Shown here: positions 42,698 to 52,616 of the stretch, one piece after another
How positions within the stretch are numbered: position 1 is the stretch's first letter
Layout: each line of letters begins with the position of its first letter
DNA from: JADKIH01 sp031417395
GTDB taxonomy: Bacteria; Bacteroidota; Bacteroidia; AKYH767-A; 2013-40CM-41-45
Direction: 5' to 3'
DNA: 64,000 bases
Assembly (NCBI GenBank): GCA_031417395.1
Contig: JANOVM010000018.1
Coordinates: 62,001 to 126,000 of the forward strand
Program-made: the position numbers and the translations under genes
The notes under the pieces: generated by a model
Told to the model about the DNA's origin: nothing
What the model saw: only the letters and a program-made list of their open reading frames with translations
The model's database searches: none

Positions 42698-43417
42698 ATG
42701 ATAGTAGATCTTTTTATACCATGTTTTATTGATCAGATATATCCACAAACAGCTTTCAATACCATAAAAGTTCTGGAAAAGGCCGGGTGTTCTGTAAATT
42801 ATAATCCTGCTCAAACCTGCTGTGGTCAGCCTGCTTTCAATGCAGGTTATTGGGATACTTGTAAAGAGGTAGCAGAAAAGTTTATTGCTGATTTTCCCAA
42901 TGACCGTTACATCGTATCACCATCCGCTTCATGTGCAGGAATGGTAAAAAATTATTATCCTGAATTATTTCAGGATACGGTTCAATTCAATCAATCAAAG
43001 ACGATACAGAAAAACATTTATGAATTAAGTGATTTTTTAGTAAATGTTTTAAAAATTACAGACCTCGGTGCAAGACTGGATGGCCGTGCAACGTATCACG
43101 ACTCCTGCAGCGCTTTAAGGGAGATGGGTATTAAGTCAGCTCCCCGTTCTCTGCTTTCTCATGTAAAAGGGTTAACCTTAAAAGAAATGGACGATACGGA
43201 GACCTGCTGTGGATTTGGCGGAACTTTTTCCGTGAAATATGAATCGATTGCAGTAGGAATGGCTGAACAAAAACTCATTCATGCTGAAGCAACGGAAGCA
43301 GAATATCTGATTTCAACGGATGTTTCGTGTTTAATGCACCTCGACGGCTATATTAAAAAACAAAATAAAAAACTTAAGATAATGCACCTTGCCGATGTGC
43401 TGGCTTCGGGATGGTGA
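42698..43417 (+). CDS. LutA/GlpC-like cysteine-rich (CCG domain) protein
   Basis: 239 residues with two CCG domains: the first reads TCCGQPAFNAGYW and the second TCCGFGGTFSVKYE. Extra Cys residues (SPSASCAG, HDSCSAL) complete two Fe-S/quinone-type redox sites. This is the LutA layout of the LutABC L-lactate utilisation complex. No lutB or lutC neighbour is present in the window, so it may work with unlinked partners. Orientation and 61-bp spacing are compatible with the hemE transcript. Confidence 0.85.
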   Translation: MIVDLFIPCFIDQIYPQTAFNTIKVLEKAGCSVNYNPAQTCCGQPAFNAGYWDTCKEVAEKFIADFPNDRYIVSPSASCAGMVKNYYPELFQDTVQFNQSKTIQKNIYELSDFLVNVLKITDLGARLDGRATYHDSCSALREMGIKSAPRSLLSHVKGLTLKEMDDTETCCGFGGTFSVKYESIAVGMAEQKLIHAEATEAEYLISTDVSCLMHLDGYIKKQNKKLKIMHLADVLASGW

Positions 43418-43438
43418 TAATTCTTTTTAGAAGAAAAT

Positions 43439-44311
43439 TTATTTCAGCAGCTTATAATTTTTGTATTCACCGGGCATCCAGCCTGTGATATTTTCAATGC
43501 CTTTTTTTAATCGTGATTTAAAAGAGAGTTTCTTCCGGCTCGGATCATAATTAAAGGTCCAATTACTTTTTTCAATTCTATTTTTCATGACAAGCGGATG
43601 TGTTCCTTTAAAGTGTGTTAAAGAATCGATATTGGTATAATCAAATTCATTCTCCGAAGAAACATTTTTTTTAAGCCATTCGTCGGCATGCCATAGTGAA
43701 TGAAAATATTTTTGCTTTTCCTGCTGTAGCGCCGGCGGCTTTACCCAGCCATAATGATAAATAGAAGCATTGGCTTTTTTTACTCTTAATAATTGTCCAT
43801 TTTTTTTAAAACCCTGGGCATCGCGAAAGGAACGAATATTTTTATCGCAACGGATAATCCTTACTTCGTTTCTATACCACCGTGTTGAATCTCCAACATA
43901 ATCGTAAGAACCATAAAAATGCAGGTAATCAAATAAAAGCCCATCTACTGATTTATTATCTTTAAACCGTTGCATAGTTTCCAGAACCGGGGAATAGTAT
44001 TTTTCATGAAGCACTTCATCGGCCTGAATATAAAAAGCCCAATCACAATCATGGGGCAAAGCATCAATAGCTTTATTGGTTTCAAGAGCAAGAACCTTCC
44101 CTCCTTTTCGCAGTGAATCATCCCAGATGCTGTCGATGATTCTAATTTTTAGAGGGTCTATTCGCTCTATCAAATTACGCGTATTGTCATCGGAATTTCC
44201 TGCTATTACAATGACTTCATTGCACAGCGGTAAAATGGAAGAAATAGCTTCTACAACGGGATAATCGTACTTAACGGCATTGCGTATGAAAGTAAAACCA
44301 CATACCTTCAT
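43439..44311 (-). CDS. Family 2-type glycosyltransferase
   Basis: 290 residues, no signal or membrane anchor. The GT-A fold is seen in MKVCGFTFIRNAVKYDYPVVEAISSILPLCNEVI in overlapping parts, AGNSDDNTRNLI and the metal/sugar-binding FYIQADEVLH (DXD-like). The C-terminal half is basic and may contact the membrane. Sugar and acceptor unknown. It converges with the LutA-like gene (21 bp between stops) and lies 42 bp after purB on the same strand. Confidence 0.85.
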   Translation of the reverse strand: MKVCGFTFIRNAVKYDYPVVEAISSILPLCNEVIVIAGNSDDNTRNLIERIDPLKIRIIDSIWDDSLRKGGKVLALETNKAIDALPHDCDWAFYIQADEVLHEKYYSPVLETMQRFKDNKSVDGLLFDYLHFYGSYDYVGDSTRWYRNEVRIIRCDKNIRSFRDAQGFKKNGQLLRVKKANASIYHYGWVKPPALQQEKQKYFHSLWHADEWLKKNVSSENEFDYTNIDSLTHFKGTHPLVMKNRIEKSNWTFNYDPSRKKLSFKSRLKKGIENITGWMPGEYKNYKLLK

Positions 44312-44353
44312 TTGGCTATATAATTTTTCCTCATGATTCAGGAAATAAAGAAA

Positions 44354-45697
44354 TCATATTCCCGTATAATTAAAAGGTGTAATAGAAAGTAATTCCTGTT
44401 TTATACTTTCACTAACGCTAAGTGATTTTATAAATTCCTGAATTGCATTTTTATCAATTCTTGCATGCGTACGGGTAAGTTCCTTTAATTGTTCATAAGG
44501 ATTGGGGTAATTTTCTCTCCTTAAAATTGTTTGAATTGCTTCAGCAACAACTACCCAATTCTCTTCAAGGTCCTTTTCAATAGCACTTTTATTAATCGTT
44601 AATTTTCCGAGACCTTTTAGTAAAGACTTCATTGCTATAATTGTATGACCAAAAGGAACACCTGCATTTCTTAAAACTGTTGAATCCGTAAGATCTCTTT
44701 GCAAACGGGAAATAGGGAGTTTAGAAGAAAGATGTGAGAACAAAGCATTTGCAATACCAAGATTTCCTTCTGAATTTTCGAAGTCAATAGGATTAATTTT
44801 ATGAGGCATGGCAGAGGATCCGATTTCTCCTTCCTTAACTTCCTGCTTAAAATAATCCATGGAAATGTAAGTCCATAAATCGCGGTTAAGGTCGATTAGA
44901 ATGTTGTTGATTCTTTTTTGTGCATCAAAGAATGCACATAACAAATCATAATGTTCTATCTGCGTTGTAAATTGCTGACGATTTAAGCCTAATTTATCGT
45001 TAACGAAACGATTGGCAAAATCTTTCCAGTCGATTTTTGGAAAAGCAACGAAGTGTGCATTAAAATTACCGGTAGCACCGCCAAACTTAGAAGAAAAAGG
45101 AAGTGTATTTAATAAATCTATCTGCGTTTCAAGTCGCTCAATAAAAACCATAAATTCTTTTCCAAGCCTCGTCGGTGAAGCAGGCTGGCCATGCGTTCTT
45201 GAAAGCATTGGTACATCCTTCCATTTATCGGAAAAAGACTTTAAGAGGTCAACTACATTTTTAAGTATGGGAAGATAGACTTCATTGACAGCACCTTTAA
45301 ATGCTAGTGGAAATGCTGTATTATTTATATCCTGCGATGTAAGTCCAAAATGAATAAATTCTTTAAACTCAAAAGCAGGAGTTTCTGAAATTCTATCTTT
45401 CAAAAAATACTCCAAGGCTTTAACGTCATGATTAGTGACCTTTTCGATTTTCTTAATTTCAATGGCGTCTGAAGCGGAAAATTTTCTGTATATATCTCTC
45501 AGCTTTTCAAAATCAGGCTTTGTCTTTTTCTCAAGTGGAGGTAATGGAATCTCCCATAAAGCAATAAAGTATTCGACTTCTACCAAAAGCCTGTACTTCA
45601 TTAAAGCTTCTTCAGAAAAGTATAAGGCTAAATCTGAAATCTGTTCACGGTAACGACCATCCAGAGGGGAAATCGCATTTAATGAGTTTAAAGTCAT
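44354..45697 (-). CDS. purB: Adenylosuccinate lyase
   Basis: 447 residues of the fumarase/aspartase superfamily. The superfamily signature is GSSAMPHKINPIDFENSEGN, with the catalytic Ser in the flexible loop. The His in LSRTHGQPASPTRLGKE and the N-terminal LSPLDGRY-like NAISPLDGRY are characteristic of PurB. It releases fumarate at two steps of purine synthesis. No anomalies. Confidence 0.97.
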   Translation of the reverse strand: MTLNSLNAISPLDGRYREQISDLALYFSEEALMKYRLLVEVEYFIALWEIPLPPLEKKTKPDFEKLRDIYRKFSASDAIEIKKIEKVTNHDVKALEYFLKDRISETPAFEFKEFIHFGLTSQDINNTAFPLAFKGAVNEVYLPILKNVVDLLKSFSDKWKDVPMLSRTHGQPASPTRLGKEFMVFIERLETQIDLLNTLPFSSKFGGATGNFNAHFVAFPKIDWKDFANRFVNDKLGLNRQQFTTQIEHYDLLCAFFDAQKRINNILIDLNRDLWTYISMDYFKQEVKEGEIGSSAMPHKINPIDFENSEGNLGIANALFSHLSSKLPISRLQRDLTDSTVLRNAGVPFGHTIIAMKSLLKGLGKLTINKSAIEKDLEENWVVVAEAIQTILRRENYPNPYEQLKELTRTHARIDKNAIQEFIKSLSVSESIKQELLSITPFNYTGI

Positions 45698-45931
45698 CTT
45701 TTATTTATGAAAAGGCGAATGTACAAAATGAAATTTGTTGTTTCATGCCTTCTTTTGGAAGAATTCCAATAATAAAATACAGTCGTTTAGTGCAGTTGAT
45801 CGTAATACGATTAAAGTATTCAGATTTTTTCTTTAAGTAATAATCGAATTTTTCTTTTGAAAATCAAGGGAATACAAAAAAGCGACTCCGGATTACTGAA
45901 ACTCATATTACCCTAATGTTAAAATTTAGTC

Positions 45932-45959
45932 GGAAACTTTGAGTAATTAAAAAGTTTCC
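45932..45959. promoter_or_regulatory. Predicted TetR operator
   Basis: A perfect inverted repeat GGAAACTTT-N10-AAAGTTTCC (28 bp) lies between the start of the -33 element and the -7 element of the tetR promoter, ending 17 bp before the tetR ATG. Position and symmetry are what a dimeric TetR repressor needs for autoregulation of the whole efflux operon. Confidence 0.75.
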
Positions 45960-45968
45960 ATAGTATTG
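45938..45968 (+). promoter_or_regulatory. Promoter of the tetR-efflux operon
   Basis: TTTG (45938-45941), exactly 19 bp, then TAGTATTG (45961-45968; one mismatch to TAnnTTTG). The box ends 8 nt before the tetR ATG, so the leader is very short. Confidence 0.65.
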
Positions 45969-45976
45969 CACCCCCA

Positions 45977-46603
45977 ATGAAAAAGACCAGCATAGAAAAT
46001 CGCATCATTATTGAAACGGGATTGCTTTTTTTCAAGCACGGCATTCGTTCAATAACGATGGATCAAATCGCTTCTACCTTGGGAATTTCAAAAAAAACAA
46101 TATATCAATACTATAAAGATAAGGAGTCGCTTGTAAGATCGTTTACTGAATTAGAGTTATTAGAACAGGAAAAGGAGATGCAGGAAATACGGTCGCAGAG
46201 TGTGGATGCAATCGATGAAATGCTGAAGGTCATGATACATCTTGAAAACTTTTTTGGCCGTGTAAATCCGTCTGTTTTTTACGATCTGCAAAAATACCAT
46301 CCGGATTCCTGGAAATGCTTTATGCAATTCAAAGAAAAAGCACTAATAGGTTTTGTGGAAGAAAATATTAAAAGCGGTATTAAAAAAGAGCTTTATAGAA
46401 AGGAATTGCAAATAAAGCTTATGGCGCGCTTACGGATAGAAGAAGTTGAAATGGGTATGAATCCTTCCATTTTTCCTCCTAATAAATTCAAACTTGCCGA
46501 TGTACAAATCAGCTTGATTGATCATTTCCTGCATGGCATTGTAACCATTAAAGGATTTAAACTGATTCAGAAATATAAAAAATCATTTAATCATTTATCT
46601 TAA
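45977..46603 (+). CDS. TetR-family transcriptional repressor
   Basis: 208 residues. The N-terminal HTH domain reads FFKHGIRSITMDQIASTLGISKKTIYQYYKDKESLV, given here as a standard TetR helix-turn-helix at about residues 15-55. The rest is a helical ligand-binding and dimerisation domain. First gene of a four-gene efflux operon (33 bp before tolC-like), with a matching inverted-repeat operator in its own promoter. It presumably releases DNA on binding an efflux substrate. Confidence 0.92.
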   Translation: MKKTSIENRIIIETGLLFFKHGIRSITMDQIASTLGISKKTIYQYYKDKESLVRSFTELELLEQEKEMQEIRSQSVDAIDEMLKVMIHLENFFGRVNPSVFYDLQKYHPDSWKCFMQFKEKALIGFVEENIKSGIKKELYRKELQIKLMARLRIEEVEMGMNPSIFPPNKFKLADVQISLIDHFLHGIVTIKGFKLIQKYKKSFNHLS

Positions 46604-46635
46604 AATATTTTATCCGCTAAATCGTCCATTCGAAT

Positions 46636-48027
46636 ATGAAAAAATTATATCTGTTTTTTTTAAACACTATTTTTTGGCTTCCTCTTGTAGCACAACAGGC
46701 AGATTCAACTTTTAATTTTTCCCTCGCTCAAGCTGTTGATTATGCAATGAAGAATCAAAAAGATGTAGTTAATGCTCAGTTGGATGAAGAAATTTCTCAT
46801 CAAAAGGTAATTGAAACAGTTGGTATGGGATTGCCGCAGGTTTCTGCAAGTTTTGATTTAAAAGATTATGAAAAAATTCCAACGCAGCTTTTTCCTGATT
46901 TTATTTCACCCTCTGTTTACGGTATATTATACGATGAGAATCTCATCCCTAATAAAAAAGACGTTTCAGGCCGATTATTTCCTGTACAATTCGGAACAAG
47001 ATGGAATGCTACTGCAGGAATTTCAGCATCTCAGCTGCTCTTTAGTCCTTCCTACCTTATTGGAGTAAAGGCTTCAAAAACCTATCGTGAATTATTCAGA
47101 AAAAACCTTCAAAGAACAAAAATAGAAACTGCAGTTGCAGTAACCAAAGCATATTACAGCCTGCTGCTCGTAAAAGAAAGAAAAAAAGTTCTTGAGGCCA
47201 ATAAGATAAGACTTCAAAAGCTATTCAGCGATGCAAAAACTATTTACGAAAATGGCTTTAATGAAAAAATTGATGTTGATCGTCTTCAAGTAGCCTATAA
47301 TAATATCCAGTCTGAAAATGAAAATTTCGAACGGTTGATTGAATTATCTGAAATGACATTAAAATTTCAGATCGGACTTCCTCAGAACGCTGCTTTAAAA
47401 TTAACAGATTCTCTCGATATTTCTTCCATAAAGAATTTTCAGCCTGAAATTGACAAAACTGATCCTTCCAAAAGAATTGAATATAATATTCTAAAAAATC
47501 AACAAGAGCTTCAGCAATATAATGTTAAGCGATTTAAGAGTCAGTATATTCCAAATTTGGTTGCTTATGGAAGTCTGAATACTTCCGCTCAAAGAAGTGA
47601 ATTTAATATTTTCAATTCTGCTTATCGCTGGTATCCCACAGGTATTATTGGTGCAACATTAAGTCTTACATTGTTTGATGGGGCTCAAAGAGAATCTAAA
47701 ATTAAACAGGAAAAATTAACTTTAAAAAAGATTGACAATGAAATTATAAATTTAGAAAACGCAGTAAACATTGATGTAAAATCCTCACGTTCGAATTTAT
47801 TACATTCTATTTCATCCCTAAAGATACAAGATGAAAATCTGGCTCTTGCAACTTCTATTGCTTCAACAGCCAAACTTAAATACGAACAGGGAGTTGGATC
47901 AAATCTTGAAGTTTTGGATGCAGAAACTTCTTTGAAAGAAGCACAAGTAAATTATTATAATGCACTTTATGATGCTTTCATTGCAAAAATCGATTTAGAT
48001 AAATCACTCGGAAATTTAAAATATTAA
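46636..48027 (+). CDS. TolC-family outer-membrane efflux protein
   Basis: 463 residues. The signal peptide (MKKLYLFFLNTIFWLPLVAQ) is followed by two OEP repeats of long helices and short barrel strands (FSLAQAVDYAMKNQKDV, SASQLLFSPSYLIGV, AVTKAYYSLLLVKER; second repeat GATLSLTLFDGAQRES, EQGVGSNLEVLDAETSLKEAQ). This is the outer-membrane channel of the pump encoded by the next two genes, 20 bp upstream of the adaptor. Confidence 0.93.
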   Translation: MKKLYLFFLNTIFWLPLVAQQADSTFNFSLAQAVDYAMKNQKDVVNAQLDEEISHQKVIETVGMGLPQVSASFDLKDYEKIPTQLFPDFISPSVYGILYDENLIPNKKDVSGRLFPVQFGTRWNATAGISASQLLFSPSYLIGVKASKTYRELFRKNLQRTKIETAVAVTKAYYSLLLVKERKKVLEANKIRLQKLFSDAKTIYENGFNEKIDVDRLQVAYNNIQSENENFERLIELSEMTLKFQIGLPQNAALKLTDSLDISSIKNFQPEIDKTDPSKRIEYNILKNQQELQQYNVKRFKSQYIPNLVAYGSLNTSAQRSEFNIFNSAYRWYPTGIIGATLSLTLFDGAQRESKIKQEKLTLKKIDNEIINLENAVNIDVKSSRSNLLHSISSLKIQDENLALATSIASTAKLKYEQGVGSNLEVLDAETSLKEAQVNYYNALYDAFIAKIDLDKSLGNLKY

Positions 48028-48047
48028 AAACTTTAACATATCACTCT

Positions 48048-49160
48048 ATGAAAAACAAATTATTTATTTTTTCTGTTGTCATTTTACTTTCTGCATGTGC
48101 GGGTAAAGTAAACGATAAAAAAGCTGAGCTTGAAAAACTCAAAAAAGAACAAGCAGCGCTAAAGGACAAGATCAACAAAATTGAGGCTGAAATTGCCCTT
48201 CAGGACACTGCTCAGGATAAATTAAAACTGGTTGGCATCACAGAAATTCAGGCACAGGAATTCAGTCATTATATAGAAGTTCAGGCTTCGGTTGATGGTG
48301 ATGAAGATGTTCTTTTAAGTCCTGAAACAATGGGCACTGTAACTTCTGTTTTGGTTAAAGCGGGTGATATGGTAAAAACCGGTCAAACATTAGCTGTAAT
48401 TGACGATAAGATTATCCGACAAAGTATTTCAGAACTCCAAAGCCAATTAGACCTTATTGTTCAATTATACAACAAGCAGAAAAATTTATGGGATCAGAAG
48501 ATTGGCAGTGAAGTTCAATTCCTACAGGCAAAAACCAATAAAGAGTCTATTGAAAAAAGAATGGGACTTTTACAGGAGCAATTTAATATGACAAGAATTA
48601 AATCTCCTATAAATGGCACTGTAGATAATGTAAGTATAAAAATTGGTCAGTCTGTTGCCCCGGGCGTTCCTGCCATTCGTGTGGTTAATTTATCTAATCT
48701 TAAAGTTAAAGGTGAAGTCGCTGAATCTTTTATTAATCGTGTAAAAAAAGGCGTACCTGTTATTTTATATTTCCCTGATCAGGACAAAGAAGTTAAAACA
48801 AAAATTGACTACTCGGGAAATCGTATTGATCCATTGAACAGAACATTCAATGTAGAAGTAAGACTTTCTGAAGACTTAAAGAATTTTCATCCCAACATGA
48901 TTTGCGTAATGAAAATTGTAGATTACTCAAATTCCTCTGCATTTATCGTCCCTATAGGTGCCATTCAAAAATCTGCCGACGGAGAATTTATCTATGTTGC
49001 AGGCAAAGAAGGAAACAAAAATATAGCTAAAAGGAAAATTATAGAAAGCGGAATGACTTACAATGGATTCACTGAAATTAAAAAGGGGTTAGATCCGGGA
49101 GATAAAGTAATTACCAATGGATTTCAGAATATCATCGAAGGAGATGAAATAGGAATATAA
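48048..49160 (+). CDS. RND efflux periplasmic adaptor (HlyD/AcrA-type lipoprotein)
   Basis: 370 residues. Signal with lipobox (VILLSACAGK, lipidated Cys17). A coiled-coil segment starts the mature part (DKKAELEKLKKEQAALKDKINKIEAEI), which is unusual for an adaptor N-terminus. Then come a lipoyl/biotinyl half (GTVTSVLVKAGDMVKTGQTLAVID), the hairpin and the second lipoyl half (SPINGTVDNVSIKIGQSVAPG), then beta-barrel and membrane-proximal domains. It links the RND pump to the TolC-like channel. Confidence 0.92.
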   Translation: MKNKLFIFSVVILLSACAGKVNDKKAELEKLKKEQAALKDKINKIEAEIALQDTAQDKLKLVGITEIQAQEFSHYIEVQASVDGDEDVLLSPETMGTVTSVLVKAGDMVKTGQTLAVIDDKIIRQSISELQSQLDLIVQLYNKQKNLWDQKIGSEVQFLQAKTNKESIEKRMGLLQEQFNMTRIKSPINGTVDNVSIKIGQSVAPGVPAIRVVNLSNLKVKGEVAESFINRVKKGVPVILYFPDQDKEVKTKIDYSGNRIDPLNRTFNVEVRLSEDLKNFHPNMICVMKIVDYSNSSAFIVPIGAIQKSADGEFIYVAGKEGNKNIAKRKIIESGMTYNGFTEIKKGLDPGDKVITNGFQNIIEGDEIGI

Positions 49161-49196
49161 TTTAAAATTTTTCAAGACAGCAATTCGCTAATAATT

Positions 49197-52100
49197 ATGG
49201 AAGAAAATCACAAGGAATTTAAACCTTCATCATGGGTTATCGAAAACCGGGTAGCAACGTTTGTAATTACAATAATACTTGCAATAGCAGGTGCATTGGC
49301 TTATGTCAACCTTCCGAAAGAAAACTTTCCGGACATTTCCCTGCCCAATATATATGTAAGTGTAATTTACCCGGGCACATCACCCAAGGATATGGAAAAT
49401 CTTATTGTAAGACCCATTGAGAAGGAATGTAAAAGTATTGCAGGGGTAAAGAAAATTAAAAGTAATTCATTGCAGGACTATTGCAATGTAGTTGTTGAGT
49501 TCAATTCTGATGTGAACATAGAAGTCGCCAAACAAAAAGTAAAAGATGCTGTTGACCGCTCTAAATCCGACCTGCCGAAAGACCTGAAAAACGATCCTGA
49601 AATAATGGATATCAATTTCGCCGATATACCTGTGATGCAGGTAAATATTAGTGGTGATTATGATCTCAATAAATTAAAAATTTACGCCGACGATGCCAAA
49701 GATCGCCTGGAAAGTTTGAAAGAAATAAAAAAAGTGGAGCTAATTGGGGCTCTGGAAAGAGAAATTCAGATTAATGTCGATATGCTTAAAATGCAATCGG
49801 CAGGTTTGTCAATGGGCGACATAGCCCGGGCTGTTCAAAGTGAGAATTTAACAATTCCCGGAGGCACCGTAAGTATTCAAGGGGTAAGACGCTCTTTAAA
49901 TGTTCGCGGTGAATTCAAAGATGCGAATCAGCTAGGGAATATGGTTATTCAATCGATCAATGGAAGTCCGATTTACCTGAAAGATATTGCTGAAGTTGTA
50001 GATAGTTATAAAGAGCAGGAAAGTTTTGCCCGACTTAACAAAAAAAATGTTATTACCTTAAATATTATTAAGAGAAAAGGTGAAAACCTGATTGAAGCCT
50101 CGGATAAAATCGTTGCTTTGATGGATGAGTTAAAAAAAGAAAGCTGGCCCAAAGATATTCTAGTTACGTTAACAGGAGACCAGAGTGAGCAGACGCGTAC
50201 AACTCTTCACGATTTGATTAATACAATCATTATAGGATTTGTACTTGTCTTCGTAGTCCTAATGTTTTTTATGGGAACAACGAATGCCTTCTTCGTTGCC
50301 TTGTCTGTGCCCCTATCCATGTGTCTTGCATTTCTAATTATGCCTACCATTGGCTTTACATTGAATATGATTGTGCTTTTTTCTTTCCTCCTTGCGCTAG
50401 GAATTGTTGTTGATGATGCAATTGTTGTAATTGAAAACACACATAGAATATTTGCCAATGGAAAACGAAATTTAAAAGAAGCCGCCAAAATAGCTGCCGG
50501 TGAAGTTTTTCTTCCGGTATTTTCAGGAACATTAACAACCCTGGCCCCATTTATTCCGCTTTTGTTCTGGAAAGGGATCATTGGAAAATTCATGTTCTTT
50601 TTACCGGTAACATTAATAGTTACCCTTACAGCATCTTTGTTGGTTGCTTATCTAATCAATCCTGTATTTGCTGTCACCTTTATGAAGCCTCATAATAAAG
50701 AAGATGATAAAAAGAAGTCAGCAAAGAACCTGAAACCCTCACTTATACTTTTAGGAATTGCAATTGTTATCGGATACCTGATTGATTTTGGAACAGGGAA
50801 TTTTGCAGTACTTATGATGCTAATATATCTATTGAATCATTTTTGGTTAAAAGATGTCATACTAAGATTTCAGGAAAAATCATGGCCGCGATTTCAGGAA
50901 AGATATCGTCGTTTTCTGGTTTGGTGTCTTCACAGACCGATTGCAATGATTGCTAGTGTAGTTGGAATTTTCATTCTTTCAATAGGTATGTTAGTTTTAA
51001 GAAACGGTGGTATTGAGTTTTTTCCAATTGCAGATCCTAATTTTGTTTATGTCTATACAAATCTGCCGGTAGGAACAGACCAGCATTACACCGATTCAGT
51101 AACAAGGGTAGTTGAAGAAAGAGTATACAAAGCAATTGACTATCCAAACAATCCGATCGTAAAATCAGTAATTTCCAATGTCACGGTTGCAGTAACCGAT
51201 CCTCAGGATGAAGATCAGGGAACTTATCCGAATAAAAGTAAAGTATCGGTAGCATTTGTTGAATTTGGAAAAAGAAATGGAAAATCGTCAGCAAAGTATC
51301 TGGATGAAATACGGAAAGCAGTAAAAGGTATTGCAGGAGCTGAAATTACCGTAAATCAGGAACAAGGCGGACCACCTGTAGGTAAACCGGTAAATATTGA
51401 AATTAAAGGAGACAACTATGAAGATCTTGTTACTACCAGTAAATCACTTAAAAGAATGCTCGACTCGTTGAAAATTGATGGTGTTGAGGAATTGCGAAGT
51501 GATTTACAGGATCAAAAGCCACAGATAGTTTTTGACATTGATCGTGAACGCGCCAATCGCGAAGGGATTTCAACGTATGCTATCGGTAATGAAATTCTTT
51601 TAGGAGTTCTTGGAACAGACATCTCAAAATACAGGGATGCAAAAGATGATTATAATATAGTAATTAAATACAAAGACGAACAGCGATATAACGTAGATAT
51701 GCTCAGGAATCTGAAGATCATTTACAGAGATATGAGTATGGGTGGTGTAGTCAGAAATGTTCCATTATCATCCTTTGCTGATGTGAAGTATTCAGACACC
51801 TATGGAATAATTAAAAGAAAAAATCAAAAAAGAATTGTAACGATCTCTTCCAACGTTTTGACCGAATATCAAGGGAAAGAAAATATTGTTGTTGCTGATG
51901 TACAACAGGCCATATCAAATTTCAAACTCCCGCAAGGCGTAACAATTGATATGACAGGGTCCCAGGAAGAACAAGCTGAAACGTCGGCCTTTCTGGGATG
52001 GGCCATGATGACTGCCCTCCTGCTTATCATACTTATTCTTGTTATTCAATTCAATTCTGTCAGTAAATCATTTATCATACTTATAGAAATTCTTTTTAGC

Positions 52101-52616
52101 ATCATCGGTGTTTTTCTTGGATTCTCACTCTTTAAAATGCAATTTTCAATTGTAATGAGCGGAGTAGGAATTATTGCACTTGCCGGTATTGTTGTTCGTA
52201 ATGGAATATTACTGGTAGAATTTACTGACTTGCTTCGGGAAAAAGGTTTGCCTGTTTTTGACGCTATTGTTGAAGCGGGAAAAACGCGTATGACTCCGGT
52301 AATTCTTACGGCTTCAGCAACAATTTTAGGATTAGTACCGCTGGCGGTAGGATTAAACATTGACTTCTCAAAACTGTTCAGTGAATTCAATCCGCATATT
52401 TATTTTGGCGGTGACAATACTGCTTTCTGGGGGCCTCTGTCGTGGACAATGATTTTCGGATTAAGCTTTGCTACGTTCCTCACATTAATCATGGTTCCGG
52501 TAATGTATCTGACAAGTGAGCGATTGAAAAATCGTGTTAGAAAGTTACGCGGGAAAGAAATTGATACAGGCGTTAAAGCAAAAAAAATAGAAGAATTAAT
52601 AGAGGTTGAAATTTAA
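49197..52616 (+). CDS. RND efflux pump inner-membrane permease
   Basis: 1139 residues, about 90 longer than AcrB. RND landmarks are VYPGTSPKDMEN-like VIYPGTSPKDMEN in the porter domain, and TM4 with the proton-relay Asp406-Asp407 in ALGIVVDDAIVVIENTHR. In TM10 Arg1001 (LAGIVVRNGILLVEF) replaces the lysine of AcrB. Residues about 510-555 hold two extra hydrophobic segments (SLILLGIAIVIGYLIDFG and FAVLMMLIYLLNHFWL) in the normally cytoplasmic linker between TM6 and TM7. HAE-1-like, most likely exporting small hydrophobic molecules or drugs; substrate unknown. Confidence 0.92.
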   Translation: MEENHKEFKPSSWVIENRVATFVITIILAIAGALAYVNLPKENFPDISLPNIYVSVIYPGTSPKDMENLIVRPIEKECKSIAGVKKIKSNSLQDYCNVVVEFNSDVNIEVAKQKVKDAVDRSKSDLPKDLKNDPEIMDINFADIPVMQVNISGDYDLNKLKIYADDAKDRLESLKEIKKVELIGALEREIQINVDMLKMQSAGLSMGDIARAVQSENLTIPGGTVSIQGVRRSLNVRGEFKDANQLGNMVIQSINGSPIYLKDIAEVVDSYKEQESFARLNKKNVITLNIIKRKGENLIEASDKIVALMDELKKESWPKDILVTLTGDQSEQTRTTLHDLINTIIIGFVLVFVVLMFFMGTTNAFFVALSVPLSMCLAFLIMPTIGFTLNMIVLFSFLLALGIVVDDAIVVIENTHRIFANGKRNLKEAAKIAAGEVFLPVFSGTLTTLAPFIPLLFWKGIIGKFMFFLPVTLIVTLTASLLVAYLINPVFAVTFMKPHNKEDDKKKSAKNLKPSLILLGIAIVIGYLIDFGTGNFAVLMMLIYLLNHFWLKDVILRFQEKSWPRFQERYRRFLVWCLHRPIAMIASVVGIFILSIGMLVLRNGGIEFFPIADPNFVYVYTNLPVGTDQHYTDSVTRVVEERVYKAIDYPNNPIVKSVISNVTVAVTDPQDEDQGTYPNKSKVSVAFVEFGKRNGKSSAKYLDEIRKAVKGIAGAEITVNQEQGGPPVGKPVNIEIKGDNYEDLVTTSKSLKRMLDSLKIDGVEELRSDLQDQKPQIVFDIDRERANREGISTYAIGNEILLGVLGTDISKYRDAKDDYNIVIKYKDEQRYNVDMLRNLKIIYRDMSMGGVVRNVPLSSFADVKYSDTYGIIKRKNQKRIVTISSNVLTEYQGKENIVVADVQQAISNFKLPQGVTIDMTGSQEEQAETSAFLGWAMMTALLLIILILVIQFNSVSKSFIILIEILFSIIGVFLGFSLFKMQFSIVMSGVGIIALAGIVVRNGILLVEFTDLLREKGLPVFDAIVEAGKTRMTPVILTASATILGLVPLAVGLNIDFSKLFSEFNPHIYFGGDNTAFWGPLSWTMIFGLSFATFLTLIMVPVMYLTSERLKNRVRKLRGKEIDTGVKAKKIEELIEVEI

